This document shows, in pieces, positions 11,500 through 22,760 of a stretch of 64,000 nucleotides of DNA (position 1 is the first letter of the stretch; each line of letters starts with the position of its first letter). The notes beneath the pieces were generated by a model. That model saw only the letters and a program-made list of their open reading frames with translations. It was not told the origin of the DNA and made no database searches. The stretch is from positions 100,179 through 164,178 of the forward strand of contig JABYQS010000085.1 in assembly GCA_022592435.1 (NCBI GenBank). The letters are read 5' to 3'. Position numbers and translations under genes: made by a program. Source of the stretch: Cerioporus squamosus. Taxonomy: Eukaryota; Basidiomycota; Agaricomycetes; Polyporales; Polyporaceae.

Positions 11500-12869
11500 G
11501 CGATGGGGACGCCCTACGCAGCGAGGGCCGTAGTCCATTGGCAGGCGCGAGCCGAGGACACACGTGGGTGGATAGACGGATAGGAGGACCTGGACAGGAC
11601 CTGAAGTGCAACAGCAACAGCCACGCTCAAGAGTCAGAGGGACGTAGAGGGGCAGACCAGCACTGCGCACGTACTAACCATAGCACCATTGCAAAACATC
11701 GCTATACATGGTTCGCAACGCACCCGCCACCAATGACGTCCATGACGGCGGGCGGCAGTGCGCAGACTAGGACAGCTAGGATACCCGCCGCCATCCATCC
11801 ATCCTTGGACACCTTCTGGACCATGCTCATAGCCTTGTCGCTCCGGGGTGGAGCGGACAATAATGGCACATTTGCGTTGCGTCGAGTTGGCCGCCAGACA
11901 TGAACCATCATTTAGGGTGGTCTGCGACCAAGCCATACTCATCCACGAAACGATCCCGTTGCCGGCAGGGATCCACTTCAACATATTATGTTGTTTTGAT
12001 ATGCACGAAGGCCTCCCCAACCGTGGACGCACACTGCTCGCACGGCGCAACTTTGGGTTCCCCGCGAGCTTCAAGGTTCGAGGGAAGCGCTATGGGTACT
12101 GTACCCAGATGGCTTCCACCAAAGCCTATCAGCCCCACCACCGCACAGTCCCATTGGCATCATGATTGAGCAAGCAATCCCGACGTACGTACGCGGCGTC
12201 AGGCAGTGCGGCGTACTAAGCACCTTACGACACGCAGATCGTCCTGCCTGCACGGACGCGAAGGGATACGAGGCGAGGCGGAGTGCTCAGGCGAACTCTG
12301 AATTATCGCCAGCCAATCCACGGTGGGCGACGACGCCCGCAATCGCCGCACTGCACGATCCGTGCGGTCGCGAAGGCCTCTGCGGCCCTGCTGCCAGGGC
12401 CGGGTGGACGAAGATAGGCACCGAGGAAGAGGACGAAGGCGAACCTCTGCACCCGGTCTTCAACGTGTGCGATGACGGCATGCGCATGCAGCCATCTGCA
12501 CACCGGGAGAGTTCAGTTTCGTAGGGCTCCTCCGCGGTCGGAAGCTGTGAGAGAACTTGAAGCTTATCGAGGAGAGGCAATATATGGCACGTCTTCTTTT
12601 TCGCAGGCAGCGTAGGCGTGCCTAGATGCGCAGAACCAGCGCAGAACTTCCGATGTGGCGTGGTCCAAGTCTGAGTCTGAACGGAAAAGGCGGTTATCAT
12701 CATTGCGGCTGCAGAGCATACAAGAAGCAACAGTACAACGTCACCAAACGACGTACTACGTCCACCGGAACCAGAAACCGCATGTAACATACCACCTGCC
12801 AAAGCGAACGCCATCCAGGAGAGATACGAGCGAGCCGCGGACCGTGGAGAGACTTGAGGCTAAGGCTCT
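11500..12869. other. Long intergenic stretch with weak open frames
   Basis: A minus-strand frame at 11702-11911 ends with a hydrophobic helix (WMAAGILAVLVCALPPAVMD) and could be the last exon of a tiny membrane protein. A minus-strand frame at 12287-12814 has a hydrophobic segment near its start (VVLLLLVCSAAAMMI). Neither matches a family I know and no splice structure supports them. I do not call them genes. Confidence 0.35.
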
Positions 12870-14258
12870 TCACATCTGCTGAGGCATGTACTGCGGCGGC
12901 GGCGGTGGCATGCCGCCCTGGGGCATCATCGGGGGTGGCATCATCCCAGGCATGCCTTGCGGCATGTACCCAGGCGGGGGAGGTGGAGGAACGAACCCAG
13001 CCTGGGGGTTGTAGACCGGGACGCCTGGTGGAGGTGGAGGCATACCCATGGGCACGCCCTGCGGTGGCGGCATACCCTGCATCGGTGGTGGCATGGGAGG
13101 CATGCCTTGTGGAATGGCCTGGGGCACGATTGTTTGCTGAGGCGTGAATCCTGCGGGAGGCGGTGGGGGAGCGGCGGCCAGCGCGCCGGCGAATTGGCCT
13201 TGGTATGGACCTTGGAACCCAGCCATGGGCGGACGAGCACCGAACGCACCCATTGCACCCATCGGCGCGGGAGGTGGTCGGGCGGCGACAGGTAGGGCGT
13301 TGTTCTTCCTGGCTTGCGCGGCAAGCAATCGCTCGGCAGGGGTACCGTGACGCTCGCCTTTGCCGTCCTTCTTGAACGCGTACTGCACGGTGATTGCCTT
13401 GTTCATGAGGAACTGGCCGTTCATCGACTCGATTGCCGCGTCAGAAGACTCGAAGTCGGTGTACGACACGAATCCGTATCCTTTTGATTTGCCCGTTTGT
13501 GGGTCGCGCGCGATCTGCCAGATGGTGGAGTGACAGAGCAGAGAGAGACATATTAGCACAGCGGGAATAGAGGGAAGGGAACGAAGGCGGTGTGCAGCAT
13601 GAGGAGAGCGGACATACGACGTACCTTGGCTGTGGTGGCCATCATGCCAAATGCGCTGAAGGTATCGTATAGCAGCCGTTCATCGACGTTCTCGTCAAGG
13701 TTTCCGATGAACAAGTTCGCGCCCACATCGAGTTGTTTTTTGTCAGACGACGCCTGGAGAAGCCGGGTACACGGTCAGATGAGATGGTTCCGAGGGATGG
13801 CGCAAGAACGCAGGGTGAAGGGTGAGGGAAAGATGGTATCTCAGCAAACAGTGCGTCGAGGTATGGCAAAGGAGACTAACCTTGTTCACCCTAATGGGTT
13901 TCCCCCATAATTTTATCTGATTCATAATCTTGCAGGCATACTCTGCATCCTCCTCGGTCAAGAACTCACAAAAACCATATCCCTGGTGTGCCATAGATAT
14001 CCGGTCCTTCGGCAAGTGCACGTTCACTGCGCCCATGTTCAATAGGACGCTCTAAAACGAGAGAAAGGCGGTACTCACCGACTGGCCCGGCCTGCAACAT
14101 CAACTCCCATATGAGCGCATCCGTACACCGCTCGTCCAAGTTCCCTATGAAAGAGTCAGCATCAGCTGCTCTATGCCGCATATATGCGGCAAGACAAGAC
14201 CGTCACTCACGAGGTATACTGTCGCTTCTTGATTTCTGTCATCTTGAGGTCGAGACAT
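12870..14258 (-). CDS. SF3B4: Splicing factor 3b subunit 4 (SAP49)
   Basis: SF3B4 is the U2 snRNP protein with two RNA-recognition motifs that contacts pre-mRNA near the branch site and binds SF3B2. Exons: 14211-14258, 14079-14144, 13881-14026, 13625-13753 and 12870-13514. RRM1 spans [43 protein letters not shown] and KPIRVNK. RRM2 spans [20 protein letters not shown], then [20 protein letters not shown] and [11 protein letters not shown]. The C-terminus is the usual low-complexity Pro/Met/Gly tail, ending PQYMPQQM. All exon joins are in phase except the first. Exon 1 ends on a full codon before GTGAGT, but exon 2 needs one more base to read GNLDER. A donor 10 nt downstream (GTCTTG) would fit, at the cost of three extra residues. 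The identity is certain. Confidence 0.93.
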
Positions 14259-15509
14259 GGTGGTGGTCGGTGAGAAGGACGAGGACGACCTCGGAGAGGA
14301 CGCCTGTGACCGTGTGTCACCTTGGGCGCCAGTTCGCGAACTTGCTCGGCGCCTCGAGCGCCCTTGTTCCTGCACCAGCACCCCGCCGGCACCGACTCAG
14401 GGCTTCCTATGTCTCATCTGGATCAACACATGCCGTTCGAGTTGTGTATCGTATCTCGACGCTAGCTTGATAGACAGGGAAGGAAATGAATAGGTAGTCA
14501 ACAGGAACCCTTGACAGCGTCAGTGGCCTCAGACTTCCGAAGTTCCATCGACCGCTCGATGACCACGAGCACAGGGACGAGCAGGCGTCCTCCAAACACG
14601 GGTACGACTTGAGTTCGGCGTTGGGGCTAAATGGAAGGAGGACCATGCTGTACGTGCGCCCATTCAATGCCACCGCTGGCTCATGCTTGCACGTTAGGGC
14701 GATAAGTTGGTTCAGAAGCAGATATACCGGTACATTACCATTTGGTCTCCAGCAGACTACCCGGGGAACCTCAGCGGCCCATCCACGCCGCACAGATAGG
14801 GGCGAAGCACCCTGGGATGTGAGAGTTATGCGCCTCCGATGTATGTCCACAGCGGCAGCGACGAACGTCGACCTGACGCTTGGCTCCTGGCCTTCTCTCC
14901 CCGTCCGATATCGCAATCATCTTGAACGCCGGCGTAAGTGTCAATGGCGATGCGTCAAACCCATTACGGCTCGGCTTGCCTAGTCTAGGACGTGGGACGT
15001 CGCGGATAAGGACCACCTTCCTGCTGAGGACCATCACCAGCATTATCAGCGTGGACTATCTCTGAAAATCTGGTTGCAAGTTTTGATGGCGAGAAAATCT
15101 TCGAGCCCGGTTGCGCGCGACGAGCGGCCCAATGGCACACCAATTCCGATGTCCAAGTCCCCCAGCCACGCAAAATCCCTTCGTCCCGTCAAATCGCCGG
15201 CGGAGGCTGCGCATCGCGCGCACCCCGTTTGTTGCGTTTAGCACCGCGTCATTGTGCGCTTGCGCAGATGCCTTGGATATGCATCACTGCAGCTACTGCC
15301 GAACACCCTCGGGTGCTCGGGTATTTAAAGCTGCCTCTCCGTTTCTCTCAACTCATCGGGATCCACGCTCGGTGCACGCTGTCCTCTGCCTGCCCCTCGC
15401 CTCACCCGTTCCACGCCTTTCTCACTTCGCATTCGGCACTCTTTCTCCTTTGTACTCTCCGACCGACCACCGCGCCGCCTCCGCTCGTTCCGCTAGACCA
15501 GTAATCATC
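14259..15509. other. Intergenic, promoter region of the repeat-peptide gene
   Basis: No gene recognised. Frames at 14880-15065 (+) and 14771-15043 (-) are open but match nothing I know. The last 190 bp form the TATA-containing promoter and pyrimidine-rich leader of the gene at 15510. Confidence 0.4.
15320..15330 (+). promoter_or_regulatory. TATA box of the repeat-peptide gene
   Basis: gtatttaaag lies about 180 bp before the ATG at 15510. It is followed by a C/T-rich stretch, the usual arrangement at highly expressed fungal genes. Confidence 0.5.
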
Positions 15510-15936
15510 ATGAACTCCCGTTTCGTCCTCTTCTTCGTCACCCTCCTGGCGCTCGCGCTCTTTGTCGCCGCCAACCCCGTCCCGGTCAACGATGCTACCC
15601 TCGTCAAGAAGGCGTTGAAGCAGTACGACGCTCGCGCCGCGCAGGCCAAGAAGCGTGACGAGGAGCACCCCAAGCCGTCCAAGTAAGTGTCCGACTTTTC
15701 CGTGTATTCAAGTCTACACTCGGAGCGCCCCTCTGACCATCGCCCCCCGATACGCAGGCACTGGCGTGCTGAGGCCCGTGCGCCCACCGGGGTTGCGCGC
15801 CGCGACGAGCAGCACCCCAAGCCGTCCAAGTAAGTCTCTCATTTCCCTGATGCGCCTAGAGCACCGCTCTGACTGCCACATCCAAACCTGCAGGCACTAC
15901 CGTGCTGAGCCGCGCGCGCCCACGCCCTTTGCCTAG
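15510..15936 (+). CDS. Small secreted protein with Kex2-type tandem repeats
   Basis: Three exons (15510-15682, 15758-15829, 15894-15936) encode 95 residues. Residues 1-21 are a signal peptide (MNSRFVLFFVTLLALALFVA) ending near AANP. A spacer with PVPVNDATLVKKAL follows, then repeated units. Each unit starts after a dibasic site (AKKR or VARR) with DE(E/Q)HPKPSK and runs into H(W/Y)RAE(A/P)RAPT. Both introns split the repeat at the same codon (PSK, after AA). They share sequence with each other, so the repeat grew by duplication of exon plus intron. Kex2 in the Golgi would release two short related peptides. This resembles Kex2-processed repeat precursors such as fungal pheromones and dikaritin RiPPs, but no CaaX box is present and no modifying enzyme lies next to it. 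The function is unknown. Confidence 0.8.
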
Positions 15937-16420
15937 ATGGGATGCATGTAATTGCACCTCCCGCGACTCTACCCATATAGGTACGTGCGTGCCCTAGTGC
16001 CAGCCCCCCTGCACCGCTATGCCCGCTTCTAAGTACCCGCCACTCATGAAGCGCCTTCGCAGACATCGTATTCTTGGCCTATGCTTCCCCGTCCTGTTGT
16101 GTATCCGTGTCTGACGCCGTCCCTGCCCTCGTTGTTGTGCACCAGAGATGAATTCGAACATGACTGCGACGTTGTATTCGGAGCACGGACTATTTTTTGA
16201 GCAGGGCGTGCGGGCGATGGATGGTGCGGTTGTTCTAGCTGCCTGTCTTGCGCGCACGTTCCTCGGTCTGTTGCATCCGTTGTGTAAATAGTACTAGTAT
16301 CCTGAGCTATCTCAGTATGTGGACCCTTATAGACATTGTGCCCTCCCGAACCTTTAGACTTCATCCTGACGGATGAAGTATTCGTTCAACTCTGGTAAGT
16401 GTCCCTGTGCATATTAGCAA
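15937..16420 (+). other. 3' flank between secreted peptide gene and tRNA
   Basis: Contains a short hairpin, acttcatcc / ggatgaagt, at about 16358-16379, some 40 bp before the tRNA. No gene seen. Confidence 0.4.
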
Positions 16421-16501
16421 GGCGCTATAGTGTAGTGGTTATCACTGGGGATTCTGATTGGTCAGTGTTCCCCAAACCCAGGTTCGATCCCTGGTAGCGC
16501 C
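16421..16501 (+). tRNA. tRNA-Gln (CTG) with a 10-nt intron
   Basis: The seven-base acceptor stem (GGCGCTA / TAGCGCC) pairs perfectly. The D arm (tagtgtagtggttatca) doubles as the A box. The anticodon stem GGGGA / TCCCC closes a loop with anticodon CTG at 16454-16456. A 10-nt intron (16458-16467) sits after the base 3' of the anticodon, the standard place for nuclear tRNA introns. The T arm CCAGG TTCGATC CCTGG contains the B box. The tRNA reads CAG glutamine codons. Confidence 0.93.
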
Positions 16502-16526
16502 TCTGTAAAGAGTCGCAATTCGCAAC

Positions 16527-16532
16527 TTTTTT
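16527..16532 (+). terminator. RNA polymerase III terminator
   Basis: A run of six T lies 25 bp after the tRNA-Gln 3' end, as expected for Pol III. Confidence 0.7.
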
Positions 16533-17517
16533 GCTCAGCCCAAATCAACTTTGATTCAGCTACGCTGCGTATCGTTGTACCAGAGGTCAAGCCTAAAACC
16601 TTTGGACACGTACCTGGCGGTTCTGTGAACGTGTTTTGGATTACGTTTCGCACTTCCCGGCGTCGCCTCGAAGGCGACTCCACGTTTACCACCCTCGGTT
16701 CGCGATAGTTCTTGTGATTACACACGCTCGCTTCTCGACGGACTCCCCGAAGGACCGGCATTCTCTCTGGAGGTTTTTGGTCTATGGTGGTGAAGAGAAT
16801 GGCGTGACCTTGACAGCTGCTTCGATCGTATAGACCTCAAGAATTTCGTGAAGATATCTGGCGGGCCGGATTCTCAGCAGGATTCTAGTCCGCTTCAAGT
16901 CGCTCTCTGGCGACCGTCGGCGGGCAGAGTGGAGCAATGCCGCCAAGGGCGCTCCGTCGGAGCTGGCTTCGCGATGTCTCTTTTCGTGATCCGCCTCAGC
17001 CGAATATGTTGTGAGAATCCTGAAAGTCGCTAACGATCTAAAGCAGCTGGAAGCCGATTCTCTACGATACCGTCGAACCAACGCGAACTGCATAGGAATT
17101 GACGGTTCCACGAATCGTCCTCCAACCGGCCCTCGAATCCTTGTATTGCACTACCTCTGCTTCTCTCTGTTCCTCCAGAGCACATGATTCAACGTCATTC
17201 ATCTATCCCGACGACCACTCCAGACTGAAGTCCAAGACTGCGCATTGTCAGATCAAAGCAAGAATCATACATATATGGTTTACATGGTTGGAGTCTCGCA
17301 AGGGCCGAGTGCGCTAACCAACAACGCACGAGGACAGCCTCGTTGCCGCAAGACCGATGAGCATCGTGAGAGTGTCGTAGGGACGAGCTGCAGCGCAGCG
17401 CTCGACCCGGGGACGGGCAGGAAGTGCGAAGCATCTTCTTTCTGCTGCTCGGCGGATTGCTGTTGGACGTGGGTCGTAAACAGAGGAACGCTCTGGCCAG
17501 GAAGGGAGGACGGAGGG
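16533..17517. other. Intergenic, nothing recognised
   Basis: No family-like frame on either strand. A possible last exon of the M50B gene could extend left of 17518, but I cannot support it. Confidence 0.45.
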
Positions 17518-18972
17518 TCATACCTTGAATGCGACAATGCCAATGATGATCGCCGCTGCGAAGAACGCGAAGGCTTGGATGAGCCAGATGACTCCCCAGA
17601 CTGTGTGTTTTGGCGTGAGCTTGGGACTCGGGGCAGGAATGAGAAGTAAGTACATGCCTTGAGAGGGACAGCAGCCGCAGATCTCGGCGAATGAGGACGC
17701 GTCGGAGCCGTTCACTTTGCGCGAGATGGTGTCGTCTGCGGGAATGGCCACTAGTGAGTACGCGGGATCTAGAGAGAAAGCGGGAACGGGCTGTGCGTAC
17801 CGATAACGTCCCAGAGCACGTACATATCGGACATAACGCCGATGAACAGCACCTACACTTCAGTTTAGCAATGCTGGAGGAACTGCACGTGAGTAGAACT
17901 CACGAAGTATCGCAGCGCAACGCCTCCCCCGACGAACCAGAACAACACGATGAGTCCGGACATCCCGAGAATCAGTACCCACGTCCTGCAAACGACGCTT
18001 GTGAGTTAGCGACAAGGGGGAGTGTGTGGGCTAGCAAGACATGCACGTACACCCAGCTCTTCCGCGCCCACCAGAGGGTGAAGAGGAAGAACGCCGCCAT
18101 GGCGAGGGAAGCGATCTTGGCCGCGTTCGTGTCGAACCCGCACACTATGAGCGCGGCACCGATGAACGAGGAGCCGAGGTATCCTGCTGGGAGGGTGATC
18201 CAGGGTATGCCTCCCGACATTCGAGTCGCGCCGCCTTCATCCGCTGTACGAGGCGCGCCATGTTCAGCACGCAGCACGGGGGGGGGGGGGGGGGGGGGAA
18301 AGGGCGGGAGACGTACGGTCTAGCTCGATGGAGTGTATGTGCGCGCATGTGAGCACTGCGTTTCCTTGTCAGTCTTGTCCCTGCGCGACAACGCGTTGGA
18401 ACATGTGCGCTCACCGCCCGCGATGGCATGGCTCATCTGTCCCCCACGCGAGCATGACATAACACCCGATCAGTCCTTTGCTACGAAATCCGAGCACGAC
18501 CGAACGCACGCACCTCATGGAATCCTACAGTCAACAGCCTTCGTGCACGAAGTCAGCCCAAGTCTTCTTCCTGATCGTTCCTCCCACATAACCCCAACAT
18601 CGCCAAACCTCTCTCGCACCGGGCCGTCGACGCTCGAAGAAGCGACTCACTTAAACGGATAGACTGTTCGGGGAACGCACGCACGAGCATGAGGCATATC
18701 AATACGCCGGAAGTCCGCAAATGGGAGGAGCGACTCACTTATGACGGACACATATGGCATGTGCCTGCGCACGCGTTCGCGGAATCGAACTTGAACACAC
18801 CTCCGGACTCATGCAAGGACAAAAGCACGCACCATAGAATAGCAACTGCGACGATGTAGCATGCCGCAACGATGAGGGTTGTCCGCTGCGTCTCGTTCGG
18901 CGTCAGAGAGTCCTTCGCGTCGCGCGCGAAGACCGCGAAGTTGTGTTCGGGGTATGCGTTGACAGATGGCAT
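17518..18972 (-). CDS. Peptidase M50B-like membrane protein, 11 exons with micro-exons
   Basis: M50B-like proteins are multi-pass membrane metalloproteases or their inactive kin. Exons: 18833-18972, 18739-18764, 18651-18663, 18514-18538, 18415-18436, 18317-18355, 18051-18243, 17904-17985, 17801-17852, 17658-17735 and 17518-17600. They give 250 residues with all phases matching. A first helix (TTLIVAACYIVAVAILW) precedes the zinc motif HEMSH, which is assembled across the exon 4/5 junction inside FKLLTVGFHE and MSHAIAG. Later come GGATRMSGGIPWITLPAGYL, LALF-type helices, WVLILGMSGLIVLFWFVGG, the CGCCPSQ turn and a last helix ending GIVAFK. Exons of 13, 22, 25 and 26 nt are very small. The intron after exon 10 has a GC donor (CAAG|GCATGT). 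The end could be one short exon longer. Substrate unknown. Confidence 0.85.
18278..18298. repeat. G21 homopolymer inside an intron
   Basis: Twenty-one G on the plus strand, so C21 on the coding strand, within intron 6 (18244-18316) of the M50B-like gene. It may act as an odd polypyrimidine tract and is a likely site of length variation or sequencing error. Confidence 0.95.
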
Positions 18973-19432
18973 AACGGGTCGTCAGGTAGTGTGGAAAGCA
19001 AGCAACAGCAGATAGTTTACAACAAGCAGGACGCGAGACGGAGGTTGAGAGCAAAGCGCAGGCGACTGCGCAGAGCAAGCAGTACGGATGAGTCCAACCG
19101 TTCTAATGTTCACTTTGCCGAGCGTAAGTGGCGGTTCAACTACCCGGCTTGGCCGACTCGGCCCTCTGCCTGAATCGCACTTCGTCTTACTGCCGCACAC
19201 GCGATCCTCGGACTCCGGACAGGAGACACGCTGCGCATGCGCCAGATTGTGGGTGAATGTGATGATAATCATAAAAACTCGTAATGTAGACAGGATGCGA
19301 CACGATGCTAGGATACAAGACTACAAGAGAAGCAACGATGGTATAGTCGAGACACGTCCAGAGCGAACACAGCGGCATGAGTACAGGTATGGAAACAACA
19401 GCGGAGACGAGGACAGGAACGACAACCGACGC
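18973..19432. other. Intergenic between M50B promoter and eEF3 3' end
   Basis: No coding frame recognised. It holds the promoter of the gene starting at 18972 and the 3' flank of eEF3. Confidence 0.5.
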
Positions 19433-22400
19433 TCAGAGCTCGTCGTCAGTAATCTCCTCACCGCGCTTCTTCCTCGCCATGCGCTCCTTCTTGAGCTTGC
19501 GTGCCTCTGCCGACGTCAACTTCTTCTGCTTCTTGTTCTCGATCTTGTTACCCATCGCATCGTACTGGTCATCCTCCTCTCCGTCCTTCTTGTCGATGCG
19601 GGGACCGGAGCCCTGACCCTCAACCCAGTTGTGGCCAGACGCCTCGAGGTGGCCGTCGCGCATGGCCCAGACCTCAGTGCACAGGGACTCTGAGAAGTCG
19701 CGGTTGTGCGTGATGACGAGCACACCACCCTCGAACTCCTTCAGCGCCTTGATGAGCGCGGCGAGCGACTCACGGTCGAGGTAGTTCGTCGGCTCGTCCA
19801 AGCAGATGACGTGAGGGCGGCGCCACGTCGCAGCACCGAGCACGACCTTAACCTTCTGACCACCGGAGAGACCGCGCATGGAGTTGTGCGAGACGAACTC
19901 AGCCTCGAGACCGAAGTCCGCGAAGTGCTTCTCGATCTCCCGACGAACGAGGGGACGGAGAAGACCGAGGCGCTGAGCCTCACGAGTATCAACCTCGAGG
20001 ACTTTCTGTAAACGATGCATGTTGTCAGTAACCTACTACGCAAATCAGTGAAGACGGAGACGAACCTTCTCGAAGCCACGCTTGATGAGGTCGTCACGAG
20101 GGAGCCAGAGATTCTCGGAAGACGACATGTTCTTGAACGAGACCTCGTACTCGTAAGACTGCTTGAGCTTCTTACGACCAACGATCTCGTCGATGACGCG
20201 CTTCTGGCCCTCGACAACAACGATCGAGCCGTCCTTCATCTTCTTGGCCTCCTCCTCGGTGATCTGACGGCTCTCCTTCATCATCTCCTCGAGATCTTCA
20301 CCGGTCTGGTAGCGCCAAAGCATGTACTCGAGCGGGGTCTTGTCGAGGTGGTTGTCGATATGGTGGAAGGCGTGCTGTGCGACATAACCGATGACCAAGT
20401 TGGGGTGCTTCCAGATCTCACCACCCTTGTTCGGCTCCATGTCGCCAATGAGGAGCTTGACAAGCGTGGACTTGCCGGAACCGTTGGGACCGAGGACGGC
20501 GACACGGGAGGACAGGGAGACTTGGAGGGAGATGTCGTAGAGCTGCTGGACGGGCTGCGTGGGGTACTGGAAGCCGACCTTGCGCATCTTGAGGAGCGAC
20601 TTCTCCTTGGTCTTGACACCCTCAAGCAGTGGGGGGTTGGGCAACTTGAACTGGTAGTCCTCCGCCGCCTCGAGCGTGTAGTAGGAGCGGGCCTCGGGAA
20701 CAGCCTTCATGAAGGACTCGAGGTTACCGCGGTAACGCTTGAGCTTGAAGCGGTTGAGGTGGAGGACGTCCGTGATGACGTTGTTGAGGAAGCCGGAGTC
20801 GTGCGAGACGATGATCGACGTGCACGTCTTGAGGCTCGTGAGGTAGTTCTCGAGCCAAGCAACATTGACGACATCCAAGTGGTTAGTCGGCTCATCGAGG
20901 AGCAGGATGTCTGCACGGAAGAGCATCGCACGGGCGAGAGCGAGCTTCATCTTCCAACCACCGGAAAGGCTGCCGATGGCCTGCTTCTGGCGCTCATCCG
21001 AGAAGCCGACGGAAGCGAGGGTCTCGATGACCTCCTCCTTCGTCGCCTCAATGCGCTTGTCAGCGAGGATGAAGTCGAGGACGGAGGTGTCGGCCTCGCT
21101 GCCGTCGATGTCGTGCTCGACGTAGAACGTGCGGACCTCGTCGGGGGACGGGAAGCCCTCAACTTGGCTGTGGAGATGAATCAGCAACACGAACGGATAC
21201 TAACATATACGAGCTGACATACCCGTTGGTGATCGCACGCATAAGAGTGGACTTTCCGGTACCGTTCCGACCACAGAGACCGTAGCGGTGGCCGCGCTTG
21301 AGGCGGAGGGTCGCGGTGTTGAGCAGGATCTTCGCGCCGTAGGCGAGCGAGAACTGGCAGTTGCACAGGTCCTCACCCTCCTCCTCATCCTCGGGAACAT
21401 TATCGTCCTCCTCGTCAGCAGAAGCCGACTTGACGACCCACTCGTTGACGATGGAGTTGGGGTCAGGAGACGTAGTGAGGAAGGAAAGGTAGGGGATGAG
21501 GGTCTGCCACTCCGAGACGTCGAAGTTCTTGCCGTTAACCATGTTCGTAGCGAGGGAAGCGGCGTACATGGTCGAGACGTCGCCCACGGAAGGGACAGGG
21601 TTCGCACCGGCCTTCTTGTAGATGCCGACGAGGGAGTGTGCAAGCTGCTTCTCGTCCGCCTTCTTGAGAGGCGGAAGATCGGAGCCGTCGCCCTCAGGGA
21701 CCTCGCCAACCTGACGGAGGGTAGCGATCGCACGGGCGACAACGCTGCGCGCCTCCGGGTCGCCGATAGCCGACTCAACCTTGATCAAGCCGGGCAGAAG
21801 CTTGGGGATGAAGGGACGAACGGTGACGGGAGAGTCGACAAGCTTGGCCATGTTGTCGATGATGACAGCGACCTTACGCTTCGTCGCGGTGAGCTTCTCA
21901 GAGAGACCACGGGACAAAAGGGGGACCATGAGCGAGAGGGTGGGGGAGTCTACTTCCGAAACGAACGTAGTCGCCGAGAGGAGCGTAATCGTTTTAGGGA
22001 CCTCCTCGACGGGGTTGATTAGAGCCTTGATGAGGGCAGGAATAAAGCGTTCTATGTCCTTGTTCGAGATAAGAGCAGTGACCTTTTCGAGCGAGTCGCG
22101 GGCTGCCTTCTTCACGTCCGCCTTGGTGTCCCAGATCGCCTCCGCGAGGACGGGGACAATCTCGGGGGAGAGCTTCGCGATCTGCGCGGGAGCGGAAGCG
22201 ACGAGCTGGTTGAGGATGACGAGCGAGCCCGTCTTGAGCTGCCACTTGCCGGCAGTCTTGATCTCGTGAAGAAGGGCGGGCAGGATGAGGCCCGCAGCCC
22301 AACGGTTCATGTTCGCAACGTACGTCCTGACCGCCTCGATGGCAGCGTTCCGCACAGCGGGCATCTTGTCGGCGAACGCCTCGAGGAGCGCGGCGTAGAG

Positions 22401-22760
22401 GCCAGAGTCGATGAAGTACGGCTCAAGCGCCCTGATCGCCGGGGTCGCTGCGACAGCGGCGACGGCGTTGGCAGCGCCCTCACGCGCAGCGGGGGACTTC
22501 TTGTCGCCGAGAGCCTTGATTACGGCATCGGTAAAGCCGACGGATTGGACGGCCGAGGGGCCTTCCTTTTGAGCGAGGGCGGCGAACTGAGCAGCCGCGG
22601 CCTCGCGGGTCGCCTTGTCAGCAACGAAGAGTCCGGAGACGTCGAACTGGCCCGCAGCGGGAGCGACGGCGGCCTTGAGGGAAGCGGGGTCGGGGATGGA
22701 GGGGGCAGCAGCGGCGGTGGTAGCGGGCATGTTGGAGATCTGCGCACCGGGTTGGGGCAT
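19433..22760 (-). CDS. TEF3: Translation elongation factor 3
   Basis: eEF3 is the fungal ATPase that helps release E-site tRNA from the ribosome in each elongation cycle. Three exons (21223-22760, 20066-21167, 19433-20005) give about 1070 residues, close to the usual 1040-1060. Order: Ala-rich N-terminal extension; HEAT-repeat region to about residue 330; linker with [17 protein letters not shown]1 with Walker [10 protein letters not shown], signature SLSGGWKMK and Walker [16 protein letters not shown]2 with [17 protein letters not shown] and [12 protein letters not shown], split by the chromodomain-like insert ([20 protein letters not shown]); and a Lys-rich ribosome-binding tail ([20 protein letters not shown]). 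Introns are 55 and 60 nt. Intact. A TATA box lies upstream at 23017, and a 5'-UTR intron is possible. Confidence 0.96.

Noticed and set aside
12287..12814. Minus-strand 175-codon ORF as a membrane protein gene
   Set aside because: One hydrophobic patch, no family similarity, no supporting splice sites or conserved blocks.
15510..15936. Mating pheromone precursor
   Set aside because: There is a signal peptide and no C-terminal CaaX box, unlike basidiomycete lipopeptide pheromones; no STE3-type receptor lies nearby.
20015..21217. 400-codon plus-strand ORF
   Set aside because: It is the reverse strand of eEF3 and reads as Leu/Glu/Asp-rich low-complexity sequence; a shadow frame.
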